A stretch of 64,000 bases of DNA. Origin: an uncultured Flavobacteriaceae bacterium. Lineage in GTDB: Bacteria; Bacteroidota; Bacteroidia; Flavobacteriales; Flavobacteriaceae. The DNA is taken from contig CANLQD010000004.1 of the NCBI GenBank assembly GCA_947493175.1, positions 434,001 to 498,000 on the forward strand, written 5' to 3'. The notes under the pieces are model-generated. The model ran no database searches. It was not told the DNA's origin and was given only the letters and a program-made list of their open reading frames with translations. Every line of letters starts with the position of its first letter. Position 1 is the first letter of the stretch. The translations under genes were made by a program, and so were the position numbers. Shown here piece by piece: positions 8,178 through 17,583 of the stretch.

Positions 8178-9515
8178 TTAATTTTTGTCGTTTTCCTTTT
8201 TTGGAGAAGGCAGTATAAATTCATTGTGTCGAAGATGGTCCCATGGGGTATTCGCCAAGTCTACCGTAGGGTCTATAAAGGGGCGATAGGGTTTCCCGTT
8301 GATGCTTACCTTGGAACCGAGCGCAAATACCGAAATGGGAATGCCTTTGGCGGCGTAATCCTTTTTCAATCGCTGGGCGAATTGCCATATAAAGTCAGGG
8401 TAGGCTTTGATTCTTCTGTATTGTTTTTGGCTCAAATAGGAAGCTACGTCAATGTATTCTTTCTTACCGGTATCGTTGTTCCGTATCTGGAACCGTATTT
8501 TTCCCGTTCTGCTACGAAGCATCATTCGCCAGCTCAATCGATGTCCCTCTTCCGTCCACAATACATCATCTTGAATCAAGTGATGGCGAAGTGGTAAGGC
8601 TATCTGAATCAAAAAATAAAGCCCGAAGGCTACGAGCAACCCGTTCTTGAAAGAAGGTATTTCGACTTCGTTCGCTTCGTAAAGAGGTTTCTTTTTGAAA
8701 AAGATATTCCTGATGGTCTTCGGTTCATAAAAGAAAACGATAAACGCCAAGGATAGATACGGGAAAATGCCGATTTGAAAAACAATGGAATTGAACAAAT
8801 GGAAAAAAATAGATGCAATAAAAGCAAGATTACGTGTTGGTTTCCATAAGAGTGCCGGTATGATCAGCAAATCGAAAAGAATTCCGAAGACACCAACTAC
8901 TTTATGGACCCAGGGTTGTTGCAAAAATGTGCCAATAATCGGATAACCGGCTTTATCTTGCATCAGTATTTTGATGATTCCGAAATCGACCCAATCCCCG
9001 TACATTTTTGCAACGGAGGCATAGGTGTACACGATAAACAGTTGTAGCACAATGGCCCATTTAATCCAACCGGGCATGCTAATTGATTTTATAGCGGGAT
9101 TTCGTTTTGCATCCAACGAAAAATACCGGTTTGCCGGAAATAGCGCCATGAAGCCCGATACCAAGATCAATAGGTAGTAGTGATTATTGTAGGAAGTCTT
9201 TTGCATGAGGTACACTGCCGTCCAAAGTAAGGTAAAGGCCAAGGCACTGAACCGATACCGATATCCTAATGCGATGCAGACCCCCAAACTGCCCATTGCG
9301 AAAAAGTAAAAATACATTCCAAGGCCCGGCAGAGGTTGCAACCATTCAAAACCAATGAAATTAAAAGTGAACTGTGGTTCTACAAGGGTTCTGCGAACCC
9401 AACCGGTGATGATGGCACCGTAACATTCGGCGGCACATAACAAGCCGAAAAAAACCCTGAAAATAATAAGAGCCGAATTGTCGACTTTTGTAAAAAGTAG
9501 TCGGTTTACCATCAT
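8178..9515 (-). CDS. HTTM-domain integral membrane protein
   Basis: A 445-residue membrane protein of the HTTM superfamily, the fold shared with vitamin K-dependent gamma-carboxylase. The first ~290 residues carry several hydrophobic helices (e.g. around LIIFRVFFGLLCAAECYG) with the polar conserved stretch QKTSYNNHYYLLIL (105-118) typical of the family. The C-terminal ~130 residues are soluble and charged. The biochemical role of bacterial HTTM proteins is largely unknown; a carboxylase or quinone-linked reaction is only an analogy. Its start overlaps the ribF stop by 4 bases, so translation is coupled. Two adjacent ATGs are possible starts. Confidence 0.82.
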   Translation of the reverse strand: MMVNRLLFTKVDNSALIIFRVFFGLLCAAECYGAIITGWVRRTLVEPQFTFNFIGFEWLQPLPGLGMYFYFFAMGSLGVCIALGYRYRFSALAFTLLWTAVYLMQKTSYNNHYYLLILVSGFMALFPANRYFSLDAKRNPAIKSISMPGWIKWAIVLQLFIVYTYASVAKMYGDWVDFGIIKILMQDKAGYPIIGTFLQQPWVHKVVGVFGILFDLLIIPALLWKPTRNLAFIASIFFHLFNSIVFQIGIFPYLSLAFIVFFYEPKTIRNIFFKKKPLYEANEVEIPSFKNGLLVAFGLYFLIQIALPLRHHLIQDDVLWTEEGHRLSWRMMLRSRTGKIRFQIRNNDTGKKEYIDVASYLSQKQYRRIKAYPDFIWQFAQRLKKDYAAKGIPISVFALGSKVSINGKPYRPFIDPTVDLANTPWDHLRHNEFILPSPKKENDKN

Positions 9516-10453
9516 GCTTCGAGTATCTGTAGCGAGGTCTGTCGATCCTTTTCGAGCTGTTTTTTCAATGCTTCTACAGAATCGAATTTGTGCTCATCGC
9601 GAATACGTGCCAAGATGTCGATTTGTAGCTTAGCTCCATAGAGGTCTTCGTTGAAATCGAAAAAGTGCACTTCTATGTGCTGTTGCACCCTGTTCTTGGA
9701 GTCTTCTTCAACAGTCGGGTTGTTCCCAATATTCATCATGCCATGAACCGTCTTGTTCCCAATGACGCTTCGTACAACATATACCCCATTTTTGGGGATT
9801 AATTTATAAGGAGCATCTATATGAAGGTTGGCGGTGGGAAAATTAAGCTTTCTACCGAGGCCCTTTCCTGTTTTAATAGTTCCCGTAAGCATGTAAGAAT
9901 AGCCTAAAAATTTGTTTGCGGTAACAATACGTCCTTCATGCAAGGCTTTACGTATTTTGGTTGAGCTAACGGAAACGGCGTCTATTTCTTGTGCGGGGAT
10001 TTCCTCTACTTCAAAATCCAATGTATTTCCGAATGCCTTGAGGTCATCGATATTGGCCGTTCGATTTCGACCGAATCGATGGTCATAGCCGATGATGATT
10101 TTTTTGGTCCGTAATTGATTCACCAAAATATCCCTGACAAATTCTGTTGCGGATAAACGGGAAAAATCTTTGGTAAAAGGATGTACCACGAGGTAGTCGA
10201 GGCCTAAATCTTCTAAAATGCCCGATTTCTCCTCGATGGTGTTCAGTAGTTTGATTTCGCTGTCTTTTTGCAAGACCATTCGGGGGTGTGGGAAAAAAGT
10301 GAGTACGGTTGATTTAACACCTAGTTGTTTTGCTTCCGTAATCAAACGCTCCAAAATTGTTCGATGTCCAATATGCACTCCGTCAAATGTTCCTATGGTG
10401 ACGGCAGTGGAATGCTTTTCGTCGTATTTTGTTATGCCTTGGACTGTTTTCAC
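9512..10453 (-). CDS. ribF: Bifunctional riboflavin kinase / FAD synthetase
   Basis: A 313-residue prokaryotic RibF. The N-terminal FMN adenylyltransferase domain has the nucleotidyltransferase motif TIGTFDGVHIGHRTIL (about 21-36), the segment IIGYDHRFGRNR, and SVSSTKIRKAL. The C-terminal flavokinase domain (about 185-313) has GKGLGRKLNFPTANL with the PTAN motif, and GVYVV. It phosphorylates riboflavin to FMN and adenylates FMN to FAD in the cytosol. The start is GTG (10451-10453). It is the first gene of a two-gene unit with the HTTM protein and is divergent from the metalloprotease gene across a 54-bp gap. Confidence 0.96.
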   Translation of the reverse strand: MKTVQGITKYDEKHSTAVTIGTFDGVHIGHRTILERLITEAKQLGVKSTVLTFFPHPRMVLQKDSEIKLLNTIEEKSGILEDLGLDYLVVHPFTKDFSRLSATEFVRDILVNQLRTKKIIIGYDHRFGRNRTANIDDLKAFGNTLDFEVEEIPAQEIDAVSVSSTKIRKALHEGRIVTANKFLGYSYMLTGTIKTGKGLGRKLNFPTANLHIDAPYKLIPKNGVYVVRSVIGNKTVHGMMNIGNNPTVEEDSKNRVQQHIEVHFFDFNEDLYGAKLQIDILARIRDEHKFDSVEALKKQLEKDRQTSLQILEA

Positions 10454-10507
10454 TGAGAAGTTAATCAGAAAAATACGTATATTCGAGCTTGGTAAAAACC
10501 CCCTTTG

Positions 10508-13500
10508 ATGTCCGCTAAATTACGCCTAGTTTTTTCAATTTCCATATTATTTTTCTCCTTTTACGGATTCGCACAACAGAATCCTTGGCGGCAGGCATCT
10601 TCACCTAACAAAGACGCGCTTCAGCTTATGAACCGTTTACAGGTCGAGGACGCAAAACAGTTTTCGGTAGATGAAAACACTTTTCGTACGAAGTTAAAAA
10701 ATAGCATGTCCGCCAAAGCGGGTTCCGATATTGTATATTTCCCTGATGAGCAAGGGCAGTTCGTGGCTTTTAGGGTTTGGGAATCCTCAGTCATGGCGCC
10801 TGAACTGGCTGCCAAATATCCGGGAATTAGGTCCTATGAGGGGCAGGGAGTAGCAGAATCGGGAAAGAGAGTGCGTTTTAGTATATCGCACAAGGGTATT
10901 CAGAGCATGATCAGTTATCAGGGCGAGCGAAGACCAACTTTTATGCAGAAGAGTGGTCGGGGTACGTATGTCGTATACCAAAGGAATAATCTTTCCAAAG
11001 CCGAAACAGATTTTATCTGTAAGACCGGCTCCGATGTTGAGAAGCAATTGGGAACGGCCTTAAGACCCGTAAATGGGCAAGTACTTCGTCAATACCGTTT
11101 GGCCGTTTCGGCAACAGGGGAATATACCGACTATCATGGTGGTACGGTGGCAGATGCTTTGGCCGCTATCAATGCTACGGTTACGCGTATAAATGCGGTT
11201 TTTGAAACAGACTTGGCGGTGCGTTTGGTACTTGTCGCCAATACGGATGAAGTTATCTATACCGATAGTAGCAACGATCCCTACACAGGGAATCTAAATA
11301 CGCAAGCGCAAAATACATTGACCGACGAAATCGGTGAGTCCAATTACGATATTGGACATTTGTTCAATCGTGACCAGAATAATGGTAATGCGGGTTTTAT
11401 TGGCGCCATATGCATCGATGGTCAAAAGGGGAGTGCTTTTTCATCTGGACAAATGCCCGAGGGGGATGTTTTTGACCTCGATTTTGTAGCACACGAAATA
11501 GGACATCAACTCGGCGCCAACCATACTTGGTCGTTCGAATCGGAAGGTACCCAAGTACAGGCCGAACCTGGAAGTGGAACTACGATCATGGGCTATGCCG
11601 GTATTACGGGTAATAATAATGTAGCCTTGAACAGTGACGATTACTTTCATTATAACAGCATTGTACAGATAATTGAAAATTTAGAGTCAAAGAGTTGTGG
11701 TGAGGCCCTTCCTTTAACGAATAGTCCGCCAGTGGTCAGTGCCATTCCCGATTATGCGATACCCAAGTCTACGGCTTTTGCGCTTACGGGAAACGCTACC
11801 GATTCCGATTCGGGTGATGTCTTGAGCTATACCTGGGAACAAATTGATGATGGAGTCGTTACCCAAGCATCTTTCGGCCCTGCCAATCCCAGTGGTGCTA
11901 ATTTTAGGTCACTCAAACCTGGACCGGATCCAATACGCTATTTTCCACGCTTATCGAGAGTGTTAGCGGGGGAGTTGACCGAGACATCGCCAACTACTGC
12001 TGATGCTTGGGAAACAGTTTCTGATGTGGAAAGGGAACTCAATTTTGCCCTTACCGTCCGAGATAATGCAAATGGGGGTGGCCAGGTAACCTCCGAGTTG
12101 GTAAAGGTACAGGTGGTAAATGCGGCAGGCCCTTTTATCCTTACTTCCCAAGAAAGTGCTTTTGCAATTACGGCAGGGGAGGTTCTTGATGTTACTTGGG
12201 ATGTGGCCAATACCGACAAGGCGCCTATCAATGCGCAAAACGTGGATATTTTATTATCCTTAGATGGCGGCCTTACTTTTTCCTTGCTTTCAGAAGGGGT
12301 TTTGAACGATGGGAGCCATTCACTGATCGTTCCGGGAACCCCAACGACGAACGCACGCATTATGGTGAGGGCCCAAGGGAATGTATTCTTTGCGGTCAAC
12401 GCGGCCGATTTCACTATTGAAGCGGCGCCTGTAGTCCTAAGCTTTTCAGACTTGTCGTATGATGTGTGTCAAACAGATAATCTTTCGATACCCTTTAATT
12501 ACGAGACTTTTTCTGGATTCAACGAGGAATCGACCTTTAGCATCTCGGCCCCGCCCGGATTGGATGTAACTTTTACCCCTGAGACCGCTACTACGAACGA
12601 TACTGAAGTTACATTGGCTATCTCTAATGTTTCCAGTATTGACGTTGGGGGCTATGACCTTACTGTTATCGCTACCTCTGCGGGTCAAACAAAAGAGGTG
12701 CCCATTACCTTGAACGTATTTGATGATAGTTTTTCCGATGTTGCCTTATTGGCACCGGAAGACGGTGCGGCCGATGTGACCACTTCCCAATTACTGCAAT
12801 GGGAAGCAAGTACACAATATACTTCCTACGATCTTGAAATTGCCACGGATATCGCTTTTACCAATATAGTGGAAACCGCTTCGGTTGTTAATAATGGCTA
12901 CACCCCCATATCACTACAAAACGAGACTTCTTATTTTTGGAGGGTACGACCTAAAAATAGTTGTGGTGAAGGTACTTTTGGTTCTCCGTTCAGTTTTACG
13001 ACCATTCAGTTTAACTGCACTACCCAAACCAGTGTAGATACTCCTATAGTGATTTCAACTTCAGGAACTCCTACGGTTACTTCCAAGATTTCTTTTTTCG
13101 AGGATTTACAGGTGGCCGATATTGATGTTAATCTGGAACTTGATCACACCTTTTTGGCCGATTTAGTAATAACATTGACTTCCCCAGCAGGTACTTCGGT
13201 AACACTAATTTCTAATTCCTGTGGGGATCTTCAAAATATTGATGTGACCTTCAATGACGATGCGGATAGTTTTCAATGCAGCGGCAATCCAGCCATTTCA
13301 GGTAACGTGAGACCATTAGGTGCCTTGAGTAGTTTTAACGGGGAATCGATATTTGGTGATTGGATTTTGGAAGTATCCGATACCGCCCCGGCCGATGGTG
13401 GTTCGCTGCGTTTGTTTTCAATGAATGTGTGTGTGGAAGGTGAATTTAGTCCGGATGAGGACAATGATGGTGTCTTTGATTCGGACGATCTTTGTCCGGG

Positions 13501-14263
13501 AACGTCTCCAGGACAGGAGGTCGATGTAACGGGCTGTCCGGTTTACCGATTACCAAGTGATAATTTTGAGCTATGGGTACAAAGTGAATCGTGCCGTTCG
13601 AATAATGACGGGCAGATTACGATTGCCACAGATATCGAATTAGAGTACACGGTAACAGTAAGCGGTGGCGGACTCAATATTTCGGAAGATTTTAATGCCA
13701 ATTATACCTTAGATGGTTTATCTGCGGGTAACTATACCCTGTGTGTCAATGCCTCCGATGGCCTTGTAGCCTATCAGGAAATATGTTTTGAGGCAGTGGT
13801 TTCTGAACCCGAAGCCCTCAATGTCACTTCAAAAATAGATGCGACCGGCAATTTATTGGTGTTGTTTCTAGAAGGGGCCGATGTATATACGATCGATTTC
13901 AATGGTGAAGCGCTTTCAACAAAAGAATCGGAAGTAGTCTTAGACCTGCAAAAAGGTTCTAATAGCGTTAAAGTAACAACCGATTTACCTTGTCAAGGAA
14001 GTTATGAAGAACAATTTTTCCGATCCGATGGTTTGGTGGTTTATCCTAATCCGTTTGTAAACCAAGTAGCTGTAAATGTGCAGGATCCAGGAACCTTTGT
14101 AATGGAAGTTTTTTCCATGAACGGACAACGCGTTTTATTGGAGCGTAAGGAAATTACTGGAGTCGAAGCATCTTTAGATGTTTCGAACCTTGCAGCTGGC
14201 ACGTATTTTTTAAGGATTCAGGGAGCAACCCAAAATGAAACAGTTAAATTAATTAAGCAATGA
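10508..14263 (+). CDS. Secreted reprolysin-like zinc metalloprotease with T9SS sorting domain
   Basis: A 1251-residue secreted protein. A signal peptide ends near residue 22 (FYGFA|QQ). A propeptide-like region precedes a metalloprotease domain with the extended zinc site HEIGHQLGANH (329-339: three His ligands and catalytic Glu330) and a Met-turn at IMGYAG (M361), as in metzincins. Next come Ig/FN3-like domains (one at about 742-835), a proprotein-convertase P-domain (about 838-977), an Asp-rich calcium-binding TSP3-like repeat (DEDNDGVFDSDD, about 983), and a C-terminal type IX secretion sorting domain (last ~76 residues, LVVYPNPFVNQ...). I start at the ATG 10508. It would be exported by T9SS and work at the surface or outside the cell. 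Confidence 0.92.
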   Translation: MSAKLRLVFSISILFFSFYGFAQQNPWRQASSPNKDALQLMNRLQVEDAKQFSVDENTFRTKLKNSMSAKAGSDIVYFPDEQGQFVAFRVWESSVMAPELAAKYPGIRSYEGQGVAESGKRVRFSISHKGIQSMISYQGERRPTFMQKSGRGTYVVYQRNNLSKAETDFICKTGSDVEKQLGTALRPVNGQVLRQYRLAVSATGEYTDYHGGTVADALAAINATVTRINAVFETDLAVRLVLVANTDEVIYTDSSNDPYTGNLNTQAQNTLTDEIGESNYDIGHLFNRDQNNGNAGFIGAICIDGQKGSAFSSGQMPEGDVFDLDFVAHEIGHQLGANHTWSFESEGTQVQAEPGSGTTIMGYAGITGNNNVALNSDDYFHYNSIVQIIENLESKSCGEALPLTNSPPVVSAIPDYAIPKSTAFALTGNATDSDSGDVLSYTWEQIDDGVVTQASFGPANPSGANFRSLKPGPDPIRYFPRLSRVLAGELTETSPTTADAWETVSDVERELNFALTVRDNANGGGQVTSELVKVQVVNAAGPFILTSQESAFAITAGEVLDVTWDVANTDKAPINAQNVDILLSLDGGLTFSLLSEGVLNDGSHSLIVPGTPTTNARIMVRAQGNVFFAVNAADFTIEAAPVVLSFSDLSYDVCQTDNLSIPFNYETFSGFNEESTFSISAPPGLDVTFTPETATTNDTEVTLAISNVSSIDVGGYDLTVIATSAGQTKEVPITLNVFDDSFSDVALLAPEDGAADVTTSQLLQWEASTQYTSYDLEIATDIAFTNIVETASVVNNGYTPISLQNETSYFWRVRPKNSCGEGTFGSPFSFTTIQFNCTTQTSVDTPIVISTSGTPTVTSKISFFEDLQVADIDVNLELDHTFLADLVITLTSPAGTSVTLISNSCGDLQNIDVTFNDDADSFQCSGNPAISGNVRPLGALSSFNGESIFGDWILEVSDTAPADGGSLRLFSMNVCVEGEFSPDEDNDGVFDSDDLCPGTSPGQEVDVTGCPVYRLPSDNFELWVQSESCRSNNDGQITIATDIELEYTVTVSGGGLNISEDFNANYTLDGLSAGNYTLCVNASDGLVAYQEICFEAVVSEPEALNVTSKIDATGNLLVLFLEGADVYTIDFNGEALSTKESEVVLDLQKGSNSVKVTTDLPCQGSYEEQFFRSDGLVVYPNPFVNQVAVNVQDPGTFVMEVFSMNGQRVLLERKEITGVEASLDVSNLAAGTYFLRIQGATQNETVKLIKQ

Positions 14264-14937
14264 GGTTTCTGAGCATTCTCATATTCGGTTTTCTTTTAGT
14301 AGGGTGCAAAAAAGACCCAAAACCGCCAGAAGTGGTTTCTTTGGTAGCTCCTGCCAAAAATGAGGAATGTACCCCGATTGCCTCCGTATCCGGTAATAGG
14401 AATGTGGTTCAGTTTACCTGGCAGGCGAGTGCAAATACCGATAGTTATGAGGTACAAGTAACAAATCTAACGACCAATAACCAAGTAGCGCGTGTGACTA
14501 CTTCCGATGTAACAACTGCCATTACATTAGATCAGGCCACACCCTTTTCCTGGAGGGTGGTTTCAGGAAATAACGAGGTATCGGAAACAGCTACTAGCGA
14601 AACCTGGTTTTTCTATAACCCTGGTTCTTTGACTACCTACGCTCCTTTTCCTGCAGAAATAATTGCGCCCCTATCAGGTGCACAGGTAGTGGGCGATAGT
14701 AATGATGAGGTTACCCTGCAATGGTCAGGGGCCGATGTGGATAATGATATAGAGGGGTATGATATTTATTTTTCTATAGAGACACCGCCACAGACATTAA
14801 TTGCTTCACCCATTGCAGGTACTACTAATTTAAAAGTGAGTGTTTCGGAAAATACGATCTATTATTGGCGTGTGGTTACGAAAGATCGCGAGGGCAATAC
14901 GTCCGATAGTGGTATTTTGAGCTTTAAAGTGTTGTAG
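14260..14937 (+). CDS. Lipoprotein with two fibronectin type III-like domains
   Basis: A 225-residue protein with a lipobox at FLLVGC (Cys16), so it is lipid-anchored in the envelope. After it come two beta-rich modules of FN3 type: the first ends near SWRVVSGNNEVSETATSETW, the second near IYYWRVVTKDREGNTSDSG. The start overlaps the metalloprotease stop by 4 bases (ATGA), so translation is coupled. The FN3-like modules resemble the one inside the protease (both contain a YFWRV/YYWRV strand), which suggests a shared origin and a role as surface partner of the protease. It converges on pth with a 1-bp gap. Confidence 0.78.
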   Translation: MRFLSILIFGFLLVGCKKDPKPPEVVSLVAPAKNEECTPIASVSGNRNVVQFTWQASANTDSYEVQVTNLTTNNQVARVTTSDVTTAITLDQATPFSWRVVSGNNEVSETATSETWFFYNPGSLTTYAPFPAEIIAPLSGAQVVGDSNDEVTLQWSGADVDNDIEGYDIYFSIETPPQTLIASPIAGTTNLKVSVSENTIYYWRVVTKDREGNTSDSGILSFKVL

Positions 14938-14938
14938 T

Positions 14939-15568
14939 CTAAGTGTTGTTGTATTGGTTCATGGTAATTGATACCCCCGCAAGTACAAAAGACCGTACCA
15001 ATTCGGTACAGCGTTGTAAGCGTTCTTTCAGGCGGTCTCGTTCATCCTCACCCCATTTCCCTAAAACGTAATCTACCTGTCTTCCTTTGCCAAAGTCCGA
15101 GCCGACACCAAAACGTAATCGGTTGTACTTGGTGGTTTGCAACAATTGTTGAATATCCTTTAATCCGTTATGTCCGCCATCGCTTCCTTTGGTCTTTAAT
15201 CGAAGTGTTCCAAAGGGGAGGTGAATATCGTCAGTGATGACCAGGACATTTTCAAATGGAATCCTTTCCTTGTCCATCCAGAATTTCAACGCTTTGCCGC
15301 TTCTGTTCATATAGGTCGATGGCTTTAGGCATAGCACGCTCCTTCCTTTTACTTTGAAAGTCCCAATGTCACCTAGTTTTGCGGTTTCAAAGGAGAAATT
15401 TTCTGTATCGGCCAATGTGTCCAATACTTTAAAGCCGATGTTATGGCGGGTTTCGGCATATTCGTTGCCGATATTTCCAAGACCGACTATCAAGAATTTT
15501 TTCATAGGTTCCGTTCCGTTTATGAGGGTGTTTTGGGTTTTGAAAAACGATTTTAGCAATTGGAACAT
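14939..15568 (-). CDS. pth: Peptidyl-tRNA hydrolase
   Basis: A 209-residue Pth that cleaves the ester bond of peptidyl-tRNA released from stalled ribosomes. Core motifs are FLIVGLGNIGNEYAETRHNIGF (with the catalytic His and an Asn), CLKPSTYMNRSGKAL, and ITDDIHLPFGTLRLKTKGSDGGHNGLKDI. The core starts at a second Met (residue 22, 15505); the longer start at 15568 adds MFQLLKSFFKTQ, an extension often seen in flavobacterial Pth, so I keep it. A factor-independent terminator separates it from rplY upstream, but prs-rplY-pth are all on one strand and may be partly co-transcribed. Confidence 0.95.
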   Translation of the reverse strand: MFQLLKSFFKTQNTLINGTEPMKKFLIVGLGNIGNEYAETRHNIGFKVLDTLADTENFSFETAKLGDIGTFKVKGRSVLCLKPSTYMNRSGKALKFWMDKERIPFENVLVITDDIHLPFGTLRLKTKGSDGGHNGLKDIQQLLQTTKYNRLRFGVGSDFGKGRQVDYVLGKWGEDERDRLKERLQRCTELVRSFVLAGVSITMNQYNNT

Positions 15569-15598
15569 ACCGCAAGGTTATAAGCCTATAAAAATACA

Positions 15599-15640
15599 AA
15601 AGCATCCCGAATCCCGATTTGTTTCGGGAAGGGATGCTTT
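15599..15640 (-). terminator. Factor-independent terminator after rplY
   Basis: AAAGCATCCC (15599-15608) pairs with GGGATGCTTT (15631-15640); an inner CCCGA/TCGGG stem closes the loop. Read on the minus strand it is followed by a T-rich run. It is placed 18 bp after the rplY stop and before pth. Confidence 0.85.
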
Positions 15641-15658
15641 CGTATAAGGGTGAATGCT

Positions 15659-16303
15659 TTATTCTTGGGCTTCTGCTCCTTCTGCGGCAGGTGCCTCTGC
15701 ACCAGCTTCCGCTCCCTCTTCTCCTTCTTCTTCCTCATCTTCGTCAGCTGCAACAGCGGTACGAGCCGTTTTCACTTGCACAACAACGGTTGTGTCGGGA
15801 TGTAAGATGGTAAAATCATCGTTCAGTAGGGTAGCTACCGAAATATTCTGACCGATTTTCAATTTGGAGATATCTACATCAAAGAAATCCGGTAATTTAT
15901 CGGGCAATGCTTTAATGGCTAGTTTACGTTTTCTAAAGAGCAAACGACCACCGTTTCGTACCCCTGGGGAATTTCCTTGCAAACGTACCGGAATGTTCAT
16001 GGTAACCGCTTTGTCTGGGAATAGTTGATAGAAGTCGATGTGTAGAATTCTATCGGTTACAGGGTGAAACTGAATGTCTTGCATAACAGCATCGACTTTG
16101 GTGCCATCGCCCAACTCAACCACAACGGTATGCGCGTTGGGGGTGTACACCAAATCCCTGAAACTTAGTTCATTTGCTGAAAAGTGTAATGGTTTTTCCC
16201 CTCCGTAGACCACGCAAGGAACCTGTCCAGCATTACGTAGGGCCTTTGTTGCTTTCTTGCCCACGCTTTCTCTTTCTGATCCTTTAATTGTAATTGACTT
16301 CAT
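15659..16303 (-). CDS. rplY: 50S ribosomal protein L25/general stress protein Ctc
   Basis: A 214-residue long-form L25 (TL5/Ctc). The N-terminal ~90 residues are the 5S rRNA-binding domain (start [20 protein letters not shown]). The C-terminal TL5 domain follows (about 95-185), then a low-complexity acidic/alanine tail (Glu/Gly/Ala-rich, about 190-214) common in Bacteroidota L25. It binds 5S rRNA in the large subunit. It follows prs by 88 bp on the same strand, an arrangement conserved in Bacteroidota, and is closed by a strong terminator. Confidence 0.95.
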   Translation of the reverse strand: MKSITIKGSERESVGKKATKALRNAGQVPCVVYGGEKPLHFSANELSFRDLVYTPNAHTVVVELGDGTKVDAVMQDIQFHPVTDRILHIDFYQLFPDKAVTMNIPVRLQGNSPGVRNGGRLLFRKRKLAIKALPDKLPDFFDVDISKLKIGQNISVATLLNDDFTILHPDTTVVVQVKTARTAVAADEDEEEEGEEGAEAGAEAPAAEGAEAQE

Positions 16304-16391
16304 TATATGATTTAAAAATTAATACTCCTTCTTTCGTTTTCGATGCTTCGCTGCAGATCGCCTTTTAGATTTGTTCCGGTGTAACCAGAGC

Positions 16392-17333
16392 TTACATTAA
16401 AAATTTCGAGGCGATCGACGTATTGTGATGTACGCGGTGCATTACATCGGCAAAAAGGTCGGCACAACTCAATACCCTGACCTTATCGTTTTCTTTACTG
16501 ATCGGAATAGAGTCGGTGACGATCAACTCGGATAATTGAGATTTCTCGATTTTCTCATAAGCGTTGCCAGATAACAGGCCGTGTGTTGTAATGGCACGGA
16601 CGCTGAGTGCTCCCCGTTCCATCATCAAATCGGCCGCTTTCGTCAGCGTGCCGGCCGTATCGACCATATCATCGACCAAGACTACATTTTTGCCCCGTAC
16701 ATCACCGATCAGCTCCATATGCGATATCACATTTGCCTTTGCACGTTGTTTATAGCAGATGACTACATCACTTTCCAATGCTTTGGAATAGGCATAAGCT
16801 CTTTTAGAACCTCCCATATCCGGTGAAGCGATGGTCAAATTATCTAAATTCAAAGATTTCAAATAAGGTAGGAACATGGTAGAAGCGAACAAATGATCTA
16901 CGGGCTTCTCAAAAAATCCTTGGATCTGATCGGCGTGAAGATCCATAGTGATAATGCGTGTTGCCCCGGCGGCCTCTAGCATTTTTGCGATCAATTTGGC
17001 GGCGATGGGTACCCTTGGCTTGTCTTTCCGATCTTGTCGTGCCCATCCGAAATAGGGCATTACAGCGGTAATGTGCCGAGCCGATGCTCGTTTGGCAGCA
17101 TCTAACATTAATAACATTTCCATTAAGTTCTCGGAACTCGGGTGGGTAGATCCGATGATGAAAATCCGAGCTCCTCTCACAGATTCTTCGAAAGAGGGTT
17201 GAAATTCCCCATCACTATACCGTGAAATATGAACATTTCCGAGATCGGTACCGTATGATTTTGCAATCTTTTCGGCAAGCGCCCGGCTGTCGGTGCAGGC
17301 AAAAATTTTCGGTTCGGGAACTTGGTATGGCAT
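16392..17333 (-). CDS. prs: Ribose-phosphate pyrophosphokinase
   Basis: A 313-residue PRPP synthetase that transfers pyrophosphate from ATP to ribose 5-phosphate; PRPP feeds purine, pyrimidine, histidine, tryptophan and NAD synthesis. Visible motifs are the metal/ATP site TMDLHADQIQGFF, the flexible catalytic loop region DMGGSKRAYAYS, and the PRPP-binding loop VVLVDDMVDTAGT. Class I length and organisation. Cytosolic. It is the first gene of a prs-rplY unit, and a TAAATTTG element lies about 67 bp upstream of the start. Confidence 0.97.
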   Translation of the reverse strand: MPYQVPEPKIFACTDSRALAEKIAKSYGTDLGNVHISRYSDGEFQPSFEESVRGARIFIIGSTHPSSENLMEMLLMLDAAKRASARHITAVMPYFGWARQDRKDKPRVPIAAKLIAKMLEAAGATRIITMDLHADQIQGFFEKPVDHLFASTMFLPYLKSLNLDNLTIASPDMGGSKRAYAYSKALESDVVICYKQRAKANVISHMELIGDVRGKNVVLVDDMVDTAGTLTKAADLMMERGALSVRAITTHGLLSGNAYEKIEKSQLSELIVTDSIPISKENDKVRVLSCADLFADVMHRVHHNTSIASKFLM

Positions 17334-17400
17334 TGCTATGTTGTTGTCTTCCTAAAAATCGGTGCTTCCATCTTGGAACGCCCTGTTTTCTAAGGAGGTG

Positions 17401-17408
17401 CAAATTTA
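17401..17408 (-). promoter_or_regulatory. Candidate prs promoter -7 element
   Basis: Minus-strand TAAATTTG, an exact match to TAnnTTTG and the same octamer as upstream of serS. It would give prs a leader of roughly 60 bases. No clear -33 element, so moderate to low confidence. Confidence 0.4.
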
Positions 17409-17473
17409 AAAATTAATTTGTGTTGCTAAAGGATAATTGTTGATATTTTCATTTCAGAACCAAAATTATTTTT

Positions 17474-17481
17474 TAGCTTTG
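17474..17481 (+). promoter_or_regulatory. Candidate tRNA-Leu promoter -7 element
   Basis: TAGCTTTG matches TAnnTTTG and ends 18 bp before the mature tRNA 5' end, as expected for a stable RNA gene with a short 5' leader. The -33 side is AT-rich without an obvious TTG at the right spacing. Confidence 0.5.
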
Positions 17482-17499
17482 CAGTCCGATTTCAAAAAT

Positions 17500-17581
17500 G
17501 CCTTGGTGGCGGAATTGGTAGACGCGCTGGATTCAAAATCCAGTTCTTTCGGGAGTGTGGGTTCGATTCCCACCCAAGGTA
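17500..17581 (+). tRNA. tRNA-Leu(CAA)
   Basis: An 82-nt cloverleaf. Acceptor GCCTTGG pairs with CCAAGGT (first pair G-U), discriminator A at 17581. The anticodon stem CTGGA/TCCAG closes the loop TTCAAAA, giving anticodon CAA, which reads UUG. A long variable arm (TTCTTTCGGGAG region) is typical of leucine tRNA. The T arm is GTGGG-TTCGATT-CCCAC. CCA is not encoded (next bases CG). A terminator follows. The 3' part of this gene is duplicated at 23726-23778, so this is the likely integration target of the adjacent island. Confidence 0.96.
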
Positions 17582-17583
17582 CG
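17531..17583 (+). repeat. Direct repeat copy 1 inside tRNA-Leu (candidate att site)
   Basis: Fifty-three bases from the anticodon loop to just past the discriminator base. It is identical to 23726-23778 except for one base (A at 17542, G at 23737). The position in the 3' half of a tRNA is the classic target of tyrosine-recombinase integration. Confidence 0.85.

Noticed and set aside
7924..8178. 84-codon minus-strand frame between HTTM and serS
   Set aside because: It overlaps the perfect hairpin, has no signal or domain, and its start merely overlaps the HTTM stop; it looks like a chance frame.
17390..17401. AAGGAGGTG on the plus strand (anti-SD-like on the prs strand)
   Set aside because: It is complementary to a Shine-Dalgarno in the wrong sense for prs and precedes no plus-strand gene; I take it as chance.
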